A stretch of 64,000 nucleotides of DNA from Pseudomonas paeninsulae. GTDB lineage: Bacteria; Pseudomonadota; Gammaproteobacteria; Pseudomonadales; Pseudomonadaceae. Under the pieces are notes generated by a model, which saw only the letters and a program-made list of their open reading frames with translations, had not been told where the DNA came from and made no database searches. Location: NCBI RefSeq assembly GCF_035621475.1, contig NZ_CP141799.1:466001-530000 (forward strand), in the 5' to 3' direction. The translations under genes and the position numbers were made by a program. Positions 27,194-37,498 of the stretch are shown here, one piece after another; positions within the stretch are counted from its first letter, which is position 1; every line of letters begins with the position of its first letter.

Positions 27194-27349
27194 CAGGCGG
27201 TTGAAAAAGGTAGCGAGCGCCGGCGATGGCTCGAGTACGCTACCTCGATGGCGTGGACGGCTAGCCCGGCAAGACAAAAGCGTGGCGTACGAGTCGCAAA
27301 TGAGCATTTAAACCTGATTTCAACGCCGTATAGTCGTGCACAGTAGTTG
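27194..27349. repeat. degraded relative of the 13.2-kb MITE-like element
   Basis: It begins CAGGCGGTTGAAAAA and shares AAATGAGCATTT and AACGCCGTAT, in the same order, with the element at 13221-13376. The right terminal repeat is no longer recognisable. It fills the plsY-folB gap. Confidence 0.5.
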
Positions 27350-27418
27350 TTCCTCGGTCAGCCAGCGATATGGTGCGGCTTTGGCGTGTTGTGGTTTTTC
27401 GAGTTGTGGAGAGCGTGC

Positions 27419-27775
27419 TTGGACACAGTTTTTATTGAGGGCCTGGAAGTCGATACGGTAATCGGCGCCTACGACTGGGAACGGAACATTCGCCAGTGCT
27501 TGCGTCTGGATCTGTGCCTGGGTTGGGACAACCGTCCGGCAGCGGCTGGTGATGACCTGAGCAAGGCGCTCGACTACGCGGCGGTGTCGGCGTGTGTCCA
27601 GGCCTTCGCCAGCGAAGCGCAGTTCATTCTGGTGGAAACCTTTGCCGAGCGGCTGGCCGAGGTGTTGCTGAGCGAGTTCCAGATTCCCTGGCTGCGCCTC
27701 AGGTTGACCAAGCCCGGTGCAGTACCGGCAGCGATTGGCGGTGTTGGCGTGGAGATCGAGCGCGGATGTCGCTAA
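27419..27775 (+). CDS. folB: dihydroneopterin aldolase
   Basis: Folate synthesis enzyme converting dihydroneopterin to hydroxymethyl-dihydropterin. 118 residues, starting at a TTG codon (27419) preceded by TGGAGAG, to give (M)DTVFIEGLEVDTVIGAYDWER, the family N-terminus. A longer frame from 27347 has no family sequence upstream of this point. The end overlaps folK by 10 bases. Non-ATG initiation may hold expression low. Confidence 0.93.
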   Translation: MDTVFIEGLEVDTVIGAYDWERNIRQCLRLDLCLGWDNRPAAAGDDLSKALDYAAVSACVQAFASEAQFILVETFAERLAEVLLSEFQIPWLRLRLTKPGAVPAAIGGVGVEIERGCR

Positions 27776-28305
27776 CTCCGGTTGTGCTTGGTCTGGGCAG
27801 CAATATCGAGCGTGAGGCGCATTTGCAGGCCGGGCTCGATGCGCTGGCGGCTATGCTGCGCGACATGCGCTGTTCGCCGGTGTTCGAAAGCCAGGCGGTG
27901 GGCATCAAGAGTGGGCCCTTCTTCAACCTGGTGGTGGCCGGCTATAGCGAGCTGCCGTTGGGTGAGTTGGATCGCCGGCTGAAATTCATCGAGGCGGACA
28001 ACGGTCGTTATGCGCCCGAGCGTAAGGGCCTGCCGCTGGATATCGATGTGCTGCTGTATGGCGATCAAGTCGGTAATTTCGACGGACTGGTGCTGCCGCG
28101 TGCGGAAATCCTGAAAAATGCCTTTGTACTCTGGCCGTTGGCGCTACTGGTGCCGGATAGCCTGCACCCGGCGGAACAGCGCAGTTTTGCCGCGCTGTGG
28201 CAGGCGGCGCAGATCGAGCAGCAGCTCCATCCTGTGGCATTCCAGTGGCGCGGGGCCGAGCTTACTCCAGTCGAACTGCGCCAAACCTTCCCAGCGCACG
28301 CCTAG
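27766..28305 (+). CDS. folK: 2-amino-4-hydroxy-6-hydroxymethyldihydropteridine pyrophosphokinase
   Basis: The next folate step after FolB: transfers pyrophosphate from ATP to hydroxymethyl-dihydropterin. 179 residues; VVLGLGSNIERE near the N-terminus, then KSGPFFNLVV and the HPPK signature RKGLPLDIDVLLYG. The start inside the end of folB gives the canonical N-terminus. It is a short operon with folB, convergent with cca. Confidence 0.95.
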   Translation: MSLTPVVLGLGSNIEREAHLQAGLDALAAMLRDMRCSPVFESQAVGIKSGPFFNLVVAGYSELPLGELDRRLKFIEADNGRYAPERKGLPLDIDVLLYGDQVGNFDGLVLPRAEILKNAFVLWPLALLVPDSLHPAEQRSFAALWQAAQIEQQLHPVAFQWRGAELTPVELRQTFPAHA

Positions 28306-28348
28306 ACCGCGCGGCGCGCGCCATCGACGTTAGGCCGTAGGGGTTGGC

Positions 28349-29572
28349 TTATGGCTGTGCCTTGTAGGCCTTGAGCGCCTTGAGGCGCTCAAGGCGCAGT
28401 GCCTCGCCCAGTTCGGGGCCTTGCAAGCCCTGCTCCAGCAGCGGCTGTACCGCCACGGTGCGAGCCGCCTGCATGGCTCCGCGCAGGTAGTCGGCCTGCG
28501 GGTAGTCGCGTTGCTCCAGGCCGTCCCGGCCCCGGGCATCCATTTCGCAGGCCGCGATGAACGCCTCGAAGCGCTGCGGGCGGCGAAACACATCGAAGTG
28601 CTGCAGTAGCTCCAGCAGGGTCGAGGCTTTCAGCTCGAGGGCACGGTGGCCGTGCGTGTGGTACTCACCGACCAGCAGGGCCAGTTCCTGACAGTCTTTC
28701 GGCGCCTTGCTGCGCTGGTTGATCGCACGGATCAGCTTCAGTCCGCGCCGTTCGTGGGCGATATGCCGGGGCCAGTCGGCCTTCGGCGTCAGGCCTTTGC
28801 CGACATCGTGTAGCAGGCAGGCCCAGCGCACCGTCAGCGGCTGCTGGTATTCGGCGCACTGGCGCAACACGCTGAGTACATGCGCGCCGGTATCGATTTC
28901 CGGGTGATGAGCGGGCGGTTGTGGCACGCCGAACAGTGCGTCGACTTCCGGCAGCAACGCCTTGAGTGCGCTGCAGTCACGCAGTACCCGGATAAATACA
29001 TCGGGGCGAGGCTCGAGCAGGGCGCGGGAGATTTCCTTCCAGCTGCGTTCGGCTGTTAGCGCCGAAAGTTCGCCGGAGTCGCTCAGCTGCTGCATCAGCG
29101 CCAGGGTCTCGGGGGCCACGCGAAAACCCAGTGGCGCATAGCGCGCGGCGAAGCGGGCGACTCGCAGGACGCGCAGCGGATCTTCGGAAAAGGCCGGGGA
29201 GACATGCCGTAGCAGCTTGGCTGCGAGGTCGCGTTGGCCGCCGTAGGGGTCGATCAAGCGGCCCTGCGCGTCCTCGGCGATGGCGTTGACGGTGAGGTCG
29301 CGGCGGATCAGGTCTTCTTCCAGGGTGACGTCCGGGCTGGCGTAGAAGGTGAAGCCGCCATAGCCGCGCCCGCTCTTGCGCTCGGTGCGTGCCAGGGCGT
29401 ACTCCTCGCCGGTTTGCGGATGCAGGAACACCGGGAAGTCTGCCCCCACCGGGCGATAGCCCTGTTCCAGCATCTGTTCGGCGCTGGCGCCGACCACCAC
29501 CCAGTCGACCTCGGTGACTTCGCGGCCGAGCAGGCGCTCACGCACTGCACCGCCGACTTTGTAGATCTGCAT
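28349..29572 (-). CDS. cca: multifunctional CCA tRNA nucleotidyltransferase
   Basis: Adds or repairs the CCA end of tRNAs. 407 residues: class II nucleotidyltransferase head [16 protein letters not shown] and [10 protein letters not shown], and [10 protein letters not shown]. An HD domain ([23 protein letters not shown]) confers the phosphatase activity of the gammaproteobacterial long form. GGAGGAAT precedes the ATG at 29572; an upstream in-frame extension is ignored. Confidence 0.95.
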   Translation of the reverse strand: MQIYKVGGAVRERLLGREVTEVDWVVVGASAEQMLEQGYRPVGADFPVFLHPQTGEEYALARTERKSGRGYGGFTFYASPDVTLEEDLIRRDLTVNAIAEDAQGRLIDPYGGQRDLAAKLLRHVSPAFSEDPLRVLRVARFAARYAPLGFRVAPETLALMQQLSDSGELSALTAERSWKEISRALLEPRPDVFIRVLRDCSALKALLPEVDALFGVPQPPAHHPEIDTGAHVLSVLRQCAEYQQPLTVRWACLLHDVGKGLTPKADWPRHIAHERRGLKLIRAINQRSKAPKDCQELALLVGEYHTHGHRALELKASTLLELLQHFDVFRRPQRFEAFIAACEMDARGRDGLEQRDYPQADYLRGAMQAARTVAVQPLLEQGLQGPELGEALRLERLKALKAYKAQP

Positions 29573-29740
29573 AGCTATTCCTCCGCTGAGTGCAGAGGAT
29601 AACGGCTGGCACGGGCGGGCGGCCAGGAAGTTGCTGGATAAGCACCTCGCGCGGGTTTCACTCCGCAAAATCTGGTAGGGCGATGGTGCTGGATGGTGCT
29701 CGGGCAGACGACCCGGAAGGGACCGGGTCGAAGTCGCCGA

Positions 29741-31321
29741 TCAAATCGGCGGAATGATCAGGTCGAGTCGGGGGTAGTCGCTGTCGTGATCGCTGTCACC
29801 CTTGGGCGGCACGTGCTGGGTGTTGATCAATTTGTCGCCTTGCAGGGTCTCCAGGTGAATGTCGAAGCCCCACAGGCGATGCAGGTGCTTGAGCACTTCG
29901 TCGGTGGAGTTGCCCAGGGGTTTGCGGTCGTGCTGCTGGTGACGCAGGCTCAGTGAGCGGTCGCCGCGGCGGTCAATGCTCCATATCTGGATGTTAGGCT
30001 CGCGATTGCCCAGGTTGTACTGGGCGGCCAGGGTTTCGCGGATGTTTTGGTAACCCGGTTCGTCATGGATGGCCGGGACCAGCAATTCATCTTTCTGATC
30101 GTCATCGAGAATGCTGAACAGCTTGAGGTCGCGAATCACCTTGGGCGACAGGTATTGCAGGATGAAACTCTCATCCTTGAAGCTGCTCATGGCGAATTTG
30201 AGGGTCGTCAGCCAGTCGCTGCCGGCGATATCGGGGAACCAGTGCTTGTCTTCTTCGGTGGGCTCTTCGCAGATCCGGCGGATGTCGCGGTACATGGCGA
30301 AGCCGAGGGTGTAGGGGTTGATGCCGCTGTAGTGGGGGCTGTCGAAGGGCGGCTGGTAAATCACGCTGGTGTGCGACTGGAGGAACTCGATCATGAAGCC
30401 GTCGGTGACCAGGCCCTCGTCATACAGATCGTTCATCAGGGTGTAATGCCAGAAACAGGCCCAGCCTTCGTTCATCACCTGGGTCTGGCGCTGCGGATAG
30501 AAGTACTGGGCGATCTTGCGCACGATGCGGATCACTTCACGCTGCCAGGGTTCGAGCAGGGGCGCATGTTTCTCCAGGAAGTACAGGATGTTTTCCTGGG
30601 GCTCCGAGGGGAAGCGCTTGTTGTCTTGCTCATCGCGCTTGCCGCTGCCCTTGGGAATGGTGCGCCAGAGGTCGTTGATCTGTTTCTGCAGATGCTCTTC
30701 GCGCTCCTTCTGCCGGCGCCGCTCCTCCTCGGCGGAGATCGGGTAGGGGCGCTTGTAGCGGTCGACTCCGTAATTCATCAGGGCATGGCAGGAGTCGAGC
30801 AGGTCTTCCACCGCATCGATGCCATGGCGTTCCTCGCACTGCATGATGTACTGCTTGGCGAAGACCAGGTAGTCGACGATCGAGCTGGCGTCGGTCCAGG
30901 TGCGGAACAGGTAGTTGCCCTTGAAGAAACTGTTGTGGCCATAGCAGGCGTGGGCAATCACCAGTGCCTGCATGCACATGGTGTTCTCTTCCATCAGGTA
31001 GGCGATGCAAGGGTCGGAGTTGATCACGATCTCGTAGGCCAGGCCCATCTGTCCGCGTTTGTAATTCTTCTCGGTGCTAAGGAAATGTTTGCCATATGAC
31101 CAGTGGTGATAACCCAGCGGCATGCCCACCGAGGCGTAGGCGTCCATCATCTGTTCGGCAGTGATCACTTCGATCTGGTTGGGGTAGGTGTCCAGCGCAT
31201 AGCGTTCGGCAATCCGACTGATTTCGCGGTCGTAGGCACGCACCAGCTCGAAGGTCCACTCCGAGCTGGTGGAGATCGGCTGGCGTTTCTTCATGTGTAC
31301 GCTGTTGTCATGCGCTGTCAT
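29741..31321 (-). CDS. SpoVR family protein (YcgB-like)
   Basis: A 526-residue SpoVR/YcgB protein, identified by [20 protein letters not shown], the [17 protein letters not shown] core and [11 protein letters not shown]. The biochemical role is unknown in the family, but it is regularly the third gene of prkA-yeaH-spoVR operons induced by nutrient stress. Its ATG overlaps the yeaH stop by four bases. Confidence 0.95.
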   Translation of the reverse strand: MTAHDNSVHMKKRQPISTSSEWTFELVRAYDREISRIAERYALDTYPNQIEVITAEQMMDAYASVGMPLGYHHWSYGKHFLSTEKNYKRGQMGLAYEIVINSDPCIAYLMEENTMCMQALVIAHACYGHNSFFKGNYLFRTWTDASSIVDYLVFAKQYIMQCEERHGIDAVEDLLDSCHALMNYGVDRYKRPYPISAEEERRRQKEREEHLQKQINDLWRTIPKGSGKRDEQDNKRFPSEPQENILYFLEKHAPLLEPWQREVIRIVRKIAQYFYPQRQTQVMNEGWACFWHYTLMNDLYDEGLVTDGFMIEFLQSHTSVIYQPPFDSPHYSGINPYTLGFAMYRDIRRICEEPTEEDKHWFPDIAGSDWLTTLKFAMSSFKDESFILQYLSPKVIRDLKLFSILDDDQKDELLVPAIHDEPGYQNIRETLAAQYNLGNREPNIQIWSIDRRGDRSLSLRHQQHDRKPLGNSTDEVLKHLHRLWGFDIHLETLQGDKLINTQHVPPKGDSDHDSDYPRLDLIIPPI

Positions 31322-32589
31322 GTCACAAGCCTCCGCTGGAACAGTTCGCGGAACACGGGGTAGATATCGCCTGACGACACCAGTTGCTGCTGGGCAAAGG
31401 TGTCGTCAAAGGCTTCGCTGACCTGCTCGTACTCGAACCACAGCGCTTGGTGCTCACGCGGGGTGATCTCGACGTAGGTGAAGTACTGCACGAACGGCAT
31501 GATCTGTTTGATCAATATATCCCGGCAGATCGGTGAATCGTCGTTCCAGTTGTCGCCATCCGACGCCTGGGCGCCATAGATATTCCACTCGTTGGTGGGG
31601 TAACGCTCGGCCATGACCTCCTGCATCAGTTTGAGCGCACTGGAGACGATGGTGCCGCCGGTTTCGCGGGAGTAGAAAAATTCTTCCTCGTCCACCTCTT
31701 TGGCGCTGGTGTGGTGGCGGATGAACACCACGTCGATCTTGTCGTAGTTACGCTTGAGAAACAGGTACAGCAGGATGAAGAAGCGTTTAGCGATATCCTT
31801 AGTGGCCTGGGTCATGGAGCCGGAGACGTCCATCAGGCAGAACATCACCGCTTTCGAGCTGGGGTTGGGCTGCTTGACCAGCAGGTTGTACTTGAGGTCG
31901 AAAGTGTCGAGGAAGGGCACGCGTTTTATCCGGGCCTGGATTTTGCCGATTTCTGCTTCAAGATCCTGAATGTCGCCGAAGTTGTCCGGCTCTTCGCGCT
32001 TCAGACGCTCCAGTTCGATCTGTGCCTCTTTCAGCTTGGAGCGGCTGCTGCCGGATAGCGCGATGCGCCTGGCATGGGCCGAGCGCAGGGTGCGCACTAT
32101 GTTGATCCGCGATGGATTACCTTCGTTGCTGATGCCCGCGCGCACGGTCTTGAAGGTGTCGCTACCGCTCAGGTGGCGTTTCACCAGGTTGGGCAGTTCG
32201 AGGTCCTCGAACATGAAATCGAGAAACTCTTCCTGGGTGATCTGGAAGACAAATTCATCCATGCCTTCGCCGGTATTGCTGGCCTTGCCCGCTCCTCGGC
32301 CGCCACCGCCGCCAGGCGGACGGGGGATGTGTTCGCCAGCGATGAATTCCTTGTTGCCCGGATGCACGACGGTCTGCTTGCCGCCGCGGCCATGGTGAAA
32401 CATCGGCTCGTCGATATCGCGACCGGGAATGCTGATCTGTTCGCCATGCTCCATGTCGGTAATGGAGCGACGGCTCACCGCCTCTTCGACGGCTTTCTTG
32501 ATGTGGTCACGGTAACGCCGCAAGAACCGCTGGCGGTTAACCGTGCTCTTGTTCTTGCCGTTCAGACGTCGGTCGATCACTTGGCTCAT
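31318..32589 (-). CDS. yeaH: DUF444 family protein (YeaH/YhbH)
   Basis: A 423-residue protein. A glycine-rich segment near 90-105 ([12 protein letters not shown]) is followed by a region resembling a von Willebrand A domain with the metal-site motif [20 protein letters not shown] (DxSGS). The family partners PrkA kinase in stress-response operons. It overlaps spoVR by four bases and lies 104 bases after prkA. That gap contains imperfect AGCTGCAAG-type repeats common in pseudomonads. Confidence 0.95.
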   Translation of the reverse strand: MSQVIDRRLNGKNKSTVNRQRFLRRYRDHIKKAVEEAVSRRSITDMEHGEQISIPGRDIDEPMFHHGRGGKQTVVHPGNKEFIAGEHIPRPPGGGGGRGAGKASNTGEGMDEFVFQITQEEFLDFMFEDLELPNLVKRHLSGSDTFKTVRAGISNEGNPSRINIVRTLRSAHARRIALSGSSRSKLKEAQIELERLKREEPDNFGDIQDLEAEIGKIQARIKRVPFLDTFDLKYNLLVKQPNPSSKAVMFCLMDVSGSMTQATKDIAKRFFILLYLFLKRNYDKIDVVFIRHHTSAKEVDEEEFFYSRETGGTIVSSALKLMQEVMAERYPTNEWNIYGAQASDGDNWNDDSPICRDILIKQIMPFVQYFTYVEITPREHQALWFEYEQVSEAFDDTFAQQQLVSSGDIYPVFRELFQRRLVT

Positions 32590-32693
32590 AGGGCCCCTCC
32601 GAGGAGCTGCAAGCGACGCGCCACAAGCTGCAAGTGCGACCCCGCCTGCGGTCGCTTTGGTTGGCAGCTCGAAGCGTGCTGCTTATGGCTGCC

Positions 32694-34616
32694 TTACTGC
32701 GATTTACGAACCCGCAGATACCACTCGGACAGCAGGCGTACCTGCTTGTCGGTGTAGCCGCGCTCGACCATGCGAGTGACGAAGTCGTTGTGTTTCTGTT
32801 GATCCTCCTTGCTCGCTTTGGCATTGAAGCTGATGACGGGTAGCAGGTCCTCGGTATTGGAGAACATTTTCTTCTCGATCACTACGCGCAGCTTTTCGTA
32901 GCTGAGCCAGGTCGGGTTCTTGCCGTTGTTGTTGGCCCGGGCGCGCAAGACGAAGTTGACGATCTCGTTGCGGAAATCCTTCGGATTGCTAATGCCAGCC
33001 GGTTTCTCGATTTTCTCCAGTTCCTCGTTGAGCGCGACGCGGTTGAGGATCTCGCCGGTTTCCGGATCGCGGTATTCCTGGTCCTGAATCCAGAAGTCGG
33101 CGTACAGCACGTAACGGTCGAAGATGTTCTGCCCGTATTCGCTGTAGGACTCGAGGTAGGCGGTCTGGATTTCCTTGCCGATGAATTCGATATAGCGCGG
33201 CGCCAGATACTCCTTGATAAAGCGCAGGTAGCGCTCGCGGGTTTCGGCGGGGAACTGCTCCTGTTCGATCTGCTGCTCTAGCACATAGAGCAGGTGCACC
33301 GGGTTGGCGGCGATCTCGTGGGGGTCGAAGTTGAACACCTTGGACAGGATCTTGAAGGCGAAGCGGGTCGACAGGCCGTTCATGCCCTCGTCGACCCCGG
33401 CAGTGTCGCGGTACTCCTGGATCGACTTGGCCTTGGGGTCGGTGTCCTTGAGGTTCTCGCCGTCATAGACGCGCATCTTCGAGTAGATATTCGAGTTCTC
33501 CGGCTCTTTCAGGCGGCTCAGCACCGAGAACTGGGCGAGCATCTTCAGGGTGTCCGGTGCGCAGTGGGCCTTGGCCAGGGAGCTGTTGAACAGCAACTTG
33601 TCGTAGATCTTGATTTCGTCGATGACGCGCAGGCAGTAGGGCACCTTGACGATGTAGATGCGGTCGATGAACGCCTCGTTGTTCTTGTTGTTGCGGAAAT
33701 TGTGCCATTCCGACTCGTTGGAGTGGGCCAGCAGGATGCCGCTGTAGGGGATCGACCCCAGCCCCTCGGTGCTGTTGTAGTTGCCTTCCTGGGTGGCGGT
33801 GAGCAGTGGGTGCAGCACCTTGATCGGCGCCTTGAACATCTCGACGAATTCCATCAGGCCTTGGTTGGCCCGGCACAGAGCGCCGGAATAGCTGTAGGCG
33901 TCGGCGTCGTTCTGCGGGAACTCCTCGAGCTTGCGGATATCCACCTTGCCGACCAGGGCGGAGATGTCCTGGTTGTTCTCGTCGCCCGGTTCGGTCTTGG
34001 CGATGGCGATCTGATTGAGGATCGAAGGGTACAGCTTGACCACGCGGAACTGGCTGATGTCACCACCGAATTCGGTCAGGCGCTTGGTTGCCCAGGGCGA
34101 CATGATGCTGTTCAGGTAGCGCTGCGGAATGCCGTATTCCTCCTCGAGGATGGCGCCGTCCTCATCAACGTTGAACAGTCCGAGTGGTGATTCGAACACC
34201 GGTGAGCCCTTGATCGCATAGAAGGGCACTTTTTCCATCAGGTGCTTGAGTTTTTCTGCCAGCGACGACTTGCCGCCGCCAACCGGGCCGAGCAGGTAGA
34301 GGATCTGCTTCTTCTCTTCCAGGCCCTGAGCAGCATGGCGGAAGTAGGAAACGATCTGGTCGATGCATTCTTCCATGCCATGGAAGTCGGCGAAGGTCGG
34401 GTAACGGCGGATCACCTTGTTGGAGAAGATCCGCGACAGCCGCGAGTTGCTTGAGGTATCGAGCAACTCAGGCTCGCCAATCGCCAGCAGCAGACGCTCT
34501 GCTGCCGTGGCGTAGGCACTGCGGTCCTGTTTGCACAGTTCGAGGTATTCCTGCAGGGAGTATTCTTCCTGCCGGGTCGCCTCGAAACGTTGCTGGAAGT
34601 GGCTGAATATGCTCAT
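32694..34616 (-). CDS. prkA: PrkA-type serine protein kinase / AAA+ protein
   Basis: A 640-residue protein with an N-terminal AAA+ domain (Walker A LLGPVGGGKSSLAEKLK) and a C-terminal PrkA domain, the YeaG family. Members are described as serine kinases in some species and possibly AAA proteases in others; they act in nutrient-stress adaptation. The start at 34616 (MSIFSHFQQRFE, preceded by GAGGTGA) gives the family N-terminus; an in-frame extension of 65 codons upstream is non-conserved. First gene of the operon with yeaH and spoVR. A 12-bp inverted repeat brackets its upstream region. Confidence 0.96.
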   Translation of the reverse strand: MSIFSHFQQRFEATRQEEYSLQEYLELCKQDRSAYATAAERLLLAIGEPELLDTSSNSRLSRIFSNKVIRRYPTFADFHGMEECIDQIVSYFRHAAQGLEEKKQILYLLGPVGGGKSSLAEKLKHLMEKVPFYAIKGSPVFESPLGLFNVDEDGAILEEEYGIPQRYLNSIMSPWATKRLTEFGGDISQFRVVKLYPSILNQIAIAKTEPGDENNQDISALVGKVDIRKLEEFPQNDADAYSYSGALCRANQGLMEFVEMFKAPIKVLHPLLTATQEGNYNSTEGLGSIPYSGILLAHSNESEWHNFRNNKNNEAFIDRIYIVKVPYCLRVIDEIKIYDKLLFNSSLAKAHCAPDTLKMLAQFSVLSRLKEPENSNIYSKMRVYDGENLKDTDPKAKSIQEYRDTAGVDEGMNGLSTRFAFKILSKVFNFDPHEIAANPVHLLYVLEQQIEQEQFPAETRERYLRFIKEYLAPRYIEFIGKEIQTAYLESYSEYGQNIFDRYVLYADFWIQDQEYRDPETGEILNRVALNEELEKIEKPAGISNPKDFRNEIVNFVLRARANNNGKNPTWLSYEKLRVVIEKKMFSNTEDLLPVISFNAKASKEDQQKHNDFVTRMVERGYTDKQVRLLSEWYLRVRKSQ

Positions 34617-34719
34617 AACTTCACCTCGCTCGATGCTTAGAGCCGCCGTGGCATCGGTCGTGCGGGTGCTGGCGATCGGCTGATGCATCAGCCGAGAAGA
34701 GTCCCCCAGAACGCCTAAA

Positions 34720-34809
34720 GATCTTACCGATGGCCCGGATGCCGGCTGGCCGGCTCTACCTTGATTTTGGATGGCCTGAGATAAAGGATAGTTCGGAATC
34801 GGTAAGATC
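34720..34809 (-). promoter_or_regulatory. 12-bp inverted repeat upstream of prkA
   Basis: GATCTTACCGAT (34720-34731) and ATCGGTAAGATC (34798-34809) are a perfect inverted pair 66 bases apart, centred about 150 bases upstream of prkA. A pair of operators for a looping regulator, or a long hairpin in the leader, would both fit. No known regulator is identified. Confidence 0.4.
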
Positions 34810-34899
34810 AAGTGGCAACGAACGATAACAGGATATTACTGCTCGTTAGGAACGGGCGGTAGTCCAGTGCTGGCGTGGCCTTGAGGGGCGAATAAATTT

Positions 34900-35229
34900 T
34901 TATTCGTCTGGCGTTTGCGCAATTTCGTCCGGGAAGGTCGCCCGCCACAATTCGAAGCCGCCATCCAGGCTGAACACCGCCGAGAAGCCCTGGCCTGCGA
35001 GGTAAGCGGCGGCACTCTGGCTGGAGTTGCCGTGGTAGCAGGAGACGATCAGCGGCAGGTCGAGATCGGCCCTGGCGATAAAATCATGCAGCGAATGATT
35101 GTCCAGGTGCTGCGCGCCTTTGATATGGCCGGCGGCAAAGCTCTGCGGATCGCGGATGTCGACCACTACGGCGCCTTGCTGGCGCAGAAGTTGGGCCTCG
35201 GACGGGGGGATACGTGTGAACTCGCTCAT
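34900..35229 (-). CDS. glpE: thiosulfate sulfurtransferase (single-domain rhodanese) GlpE
   Basis: A 109-residue rhodanese. The active-site loop is CYHGNSS, with the cysteine that carries the persulfide. [19 protein letters not shown] is the family N-terminal signature. Transfers sulfur from thiosulfate to acceptors such as cyanide or thioredoxin. Its start overlaps the apaH stop by four bases; it is the last gene of the lptD-surA-pdxA-rsmA-apaG-apaH series. Confidence 0.93.
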   Translation of the reverse strand: MSEFTRIPPSEAQLLRQQGAVVVDIRDPQSFAAGHIKGAQHLDNHSLHDFIARADLDLPLIVSCYHGNSSQSAAAYLAGQGFSAVFSLDGGFELWRATFPDEIAQTPDE

Positions 35230-36050
35230 ATCGGCACCTCACTGCAGTCACAGCGGTGGCGTTCGCCGCTGTCGATGTTCAATAGGGTCATGGCGCCACC
35301 CCAGACGCAACCGGTGTCCAGGGCGAACAGGCCGGGTGCCTCGCAGCGACCTTCGAGTGCGGCCCAGTGGCCGAAGATGATCTTCTGTCCGCGGGTCTTG
35401 CGCTGTTTGTGGCTGAACCAGGGCGCATAACCGGGCGGCGCGCTGCCGACGCCTTCCTTGCTTTTCAGATCCAGGGTGCCATCGGCCGTGCAGAAGCGCA
35501 TGCGCGTGAAGTAGTTGGCGATCACTCGCAGGCGGGTCACGCCATGCAGGTCCTTGTCCCACTTGGCCGGCTCGTTGCCGTACATGCCATCGAGGAACAG
35601 TGGAAAACGCGCGTCGTCGAGCAGGGCTTCCTCAACCTCGGCCGCGCGCCTGAGGGCTTTCTGCAGCGACCACTGCGGCGGGATGCCGGCATGCACCAGG
35701 ACGGTGTCGCGCTCGGCGTCATAATGCAGCAGCTTCTGGCGGCGCAGCCAGTCGAGCAAATCGGCGCGATCGGGTGCGTCGAGAATTTCCTGCAGGGTGT
35801 CGCTCTTCTTCAGCCGTTCGATATTGGACGCGACGGCCAGCAGGTGCAGGTCATGGTTGCCCAGCACGCAGGTCAGCGCATCACGCATCTGATAGATAAA
35901 GCGCAGGGTGGCGAGCGATTCCGGGCCGCGGTTGACCAAGTCGCCGACCAGCCATAGACGATCTTTAGCGGGATCGAATGCGACCCGCTGCAGCAGGCAT
36001 TGCAGCGGTTTCAGGCAACCTTGCAGGTCGCCGACGGCATAGGTCGCCAT
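35226..36050 (-). CDS. apaH: symmetrical bis(5'-nucleosyl)-tetraphosphatase
   Basis: Hydrolyses diadenosine tetraphosphate to two ADP and also removes Np4A caps from RNA. 274 residues, with the metallophosphatase motifs [21 protein letters not shown] and [11 protein letters not shown]. It begins at the last base of the apaG coding region, so the two are translated together. Confidence 0.97.
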   Translation of the reverse strand: MATYAVGDLQGCLKPLQCLLQRVAFDPAKDRLWLVGDLVNRGPESLATLRFIYQMRDALTCVLGNHDLHLLAVASNIERLKKSDTLQEILDAPDRADLLDWLRRQKLLHYDAERDTVLVHAGIPPQWSLQKALRRAAEVEEALLDDARFPLFLDGMYGNEPAKWDKDLHGVTRLRVIANYFTRMRFCTADGTLDLKSKEGVGSAPPGYAPWFSHKQRKTRGQKIIFGHWAALEGRCEAPGLFALDTGCVWGGAMTLLNIDSGERHRCDCSEVPI

Positions 36051-36430
36051 CAGTGCAGCGAGCCTGGAACGGCCAGGCGGAACGGTGCGATAAGGGCGTC
36101 GAACTGCTTGCCGTCTTCGGCGAGCATCTGGTAACTGCCCTGCATGGTGCCGACGCGGGTGGCCATGACGGTGCCGCTGCTGTAGGTGTGGCTCTCGCCG
36201 ACCGCGATCAGCGGTTGTTGGCCGACCACGCCGGCGCCACGCACCTCCTGTACGCCGCCGTCGCCATCGGTGATGACCCAGTGGCGCGACAGCAGTGTGG
36301 CCGGCAACTGACCCTGATTGGCGATGGTCACGTTATAGGCGAAAGCGAAGCGGTTCTGCTCCGGCTGCGACTGTTCCGGCAAGTAGCGGGTAACGACCTT
36401 GACGTCGACTTGGTAACGAGAATCTGACAT
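36050..36430 (-). CDS. apaG: ApaG (Co2+/Mg2+ efflux-associated, FN3-like fold)
   Basis: A 126-residue single-domain protein starting [20 protein letters not shown], with [20 protein letters not shown] and [11 protein letters not shown], the signature of the family. Its function is poorly defined; mutants of enterics are altered in cobalt sensitivity. It lies 146 bases after rsmA and adjoins apaH. The ATG at 36430 is chosen over a TTG two codons upstream. Confidence 0.94.
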   Translation of the reverse strand: MSDSRYQVDVKVVTRYLPEQSQPEQNRFAFAYNVTIANQGQLPATLLSRHWVITDGDGGVQEVRGAGVVGQQPLIAVGESHTYSSGTVMATRVGTMQGSYQMLAEDGKQFDALIAPFRLAVPGSLH

Positions 36431-36576
36431 GTACAAAACCTGCTTGATAGCTGCTGCGCTGGATAATGCTGCGTTGCAAATGGGCCGGGACTCAGGGTCT
36501 CGAAAGGCTCATTCACACCTCGTAAGCTCGTCTTGAGCATCCTTCGCAGTCGTTGCGAAGAGCCAGTTTAGCTGGC

Positions 36577-37383
36577 TCAAGCGGCGCTGGGTTGCTCGGC
36601 CAAGCGATCGGCCAGGCGCACGAAGGCCGCCAGGTCCAACTGCTCGGGACGCAGGCTGCCGTCTACTCCGGTCGCCTCGATTTCCTCTGCGCTCAACAGG
36701 GCCTTGAGCGTGTTGCGCAGGGTCTTGCGGCGCTGATTGAAGGCCTCGCGCACGACGTTCTCGAGCAGGCGGTGGTCCTTGGCCGGATGGGGCAGCACTT
36801 CATGCGGCACCAGGCGCACGATCGCCGAGTCGACCTTGGGCGGCGGATTGAATGCGCCGGGGCCGACATTGAACAGGTGCTCCACCCGGCAGTGGTACTG
36901 CACCATGATCGACAGCCGACCCCAGTCTTTGCCGCCGGGGCCTGCCGCCAGGCGCTCGACCACTTCCTTCTGCAGCATGAAGTGCATGTCGCGGATCAGT
37001 GCGGCGTTGTTCAGCAGGTGGAAGATCAGCGGGGTGGAGATGTTGTAAGGCAGGTTGCCGACCACGCGCAGGCTATGGGGGGCGGGGTTGAGGCTGCTGA
37101 AATCGAACTTCAGGGCGTCGCCCTGATGCAACTGGAAGCGCGGCTCGGCGGCAAACTTGGCATTGAGGATGGGGATCAGATCGCGATCCAGTTCAATCAC
37201 GTCAAGTTGTGCGCCGCTGTCGAGCAGGCCTTCGGTGAGGGCGCCCTGGCCCGGACCGATTTCCAGCATGCGTTCGCCTTCACGAGCATGAATGGCGCGC
37301 AGGATGCGGTGGATGACTCCGGCATCGTGCAGGAAGTTCTGGCCGAAGCGCTTGCGCGCGCGATGTTGCGGATGTTCAGACAT
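36577..37383 (-). CDS. rsmA: 16S rRNA adenine-dimethyltransferase RsmA (KsgA)
   Basis: Dimethylates two adjacent adenines in the 3' terminal hairpin of 16S rRNA. 268 residues. SAM-binding motif MLEIGPGQGALTEGLL, catalytic NLPYNIS and the N-terminal ARKRFGQNFLHD. The start at 37383 is preceded by GGAGC; nine codons of upstream frame are ignored. The gap to pdxA holds AGCTGCAAGC-type repeats. Confidence 0.97.
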   Translation of the reverse strand: MSEHPQHRARKRFGQNFLHDAGVIHRILRAIHAREGERMLEIGPGQGALTEGLLDSGAQLDVIELDRDLIPILNAKFAAEPRFQLHQGDALKFDFSSLNPAPHSLRVVGNLPYNISTPLIFHLLNNAALIRDMHFMLQKEVVERLAAGPGGKDWGRLSIMVQYHCRVEHLFNVGPGAFNPPPKVDSAIVRLVPHEVLPHPAKDHRLLENVVREAFNQRRKTLRNTLKALLSAEEIEATGVDGSLRPEQLDLAAFVRLADRLAEQPSAA

Positions 37384-37498
37384 GGAGCAGCTCCAAGCCT
37401 CAAGCTGCAAGCGTCAAGCAAGCGCCCAAAGCAGCAAGGCAAAGGGGCGCAGCTTACCAGTTGCGGGCGCAGTCGGCATCCTGATTGGCTTGCCGCGG

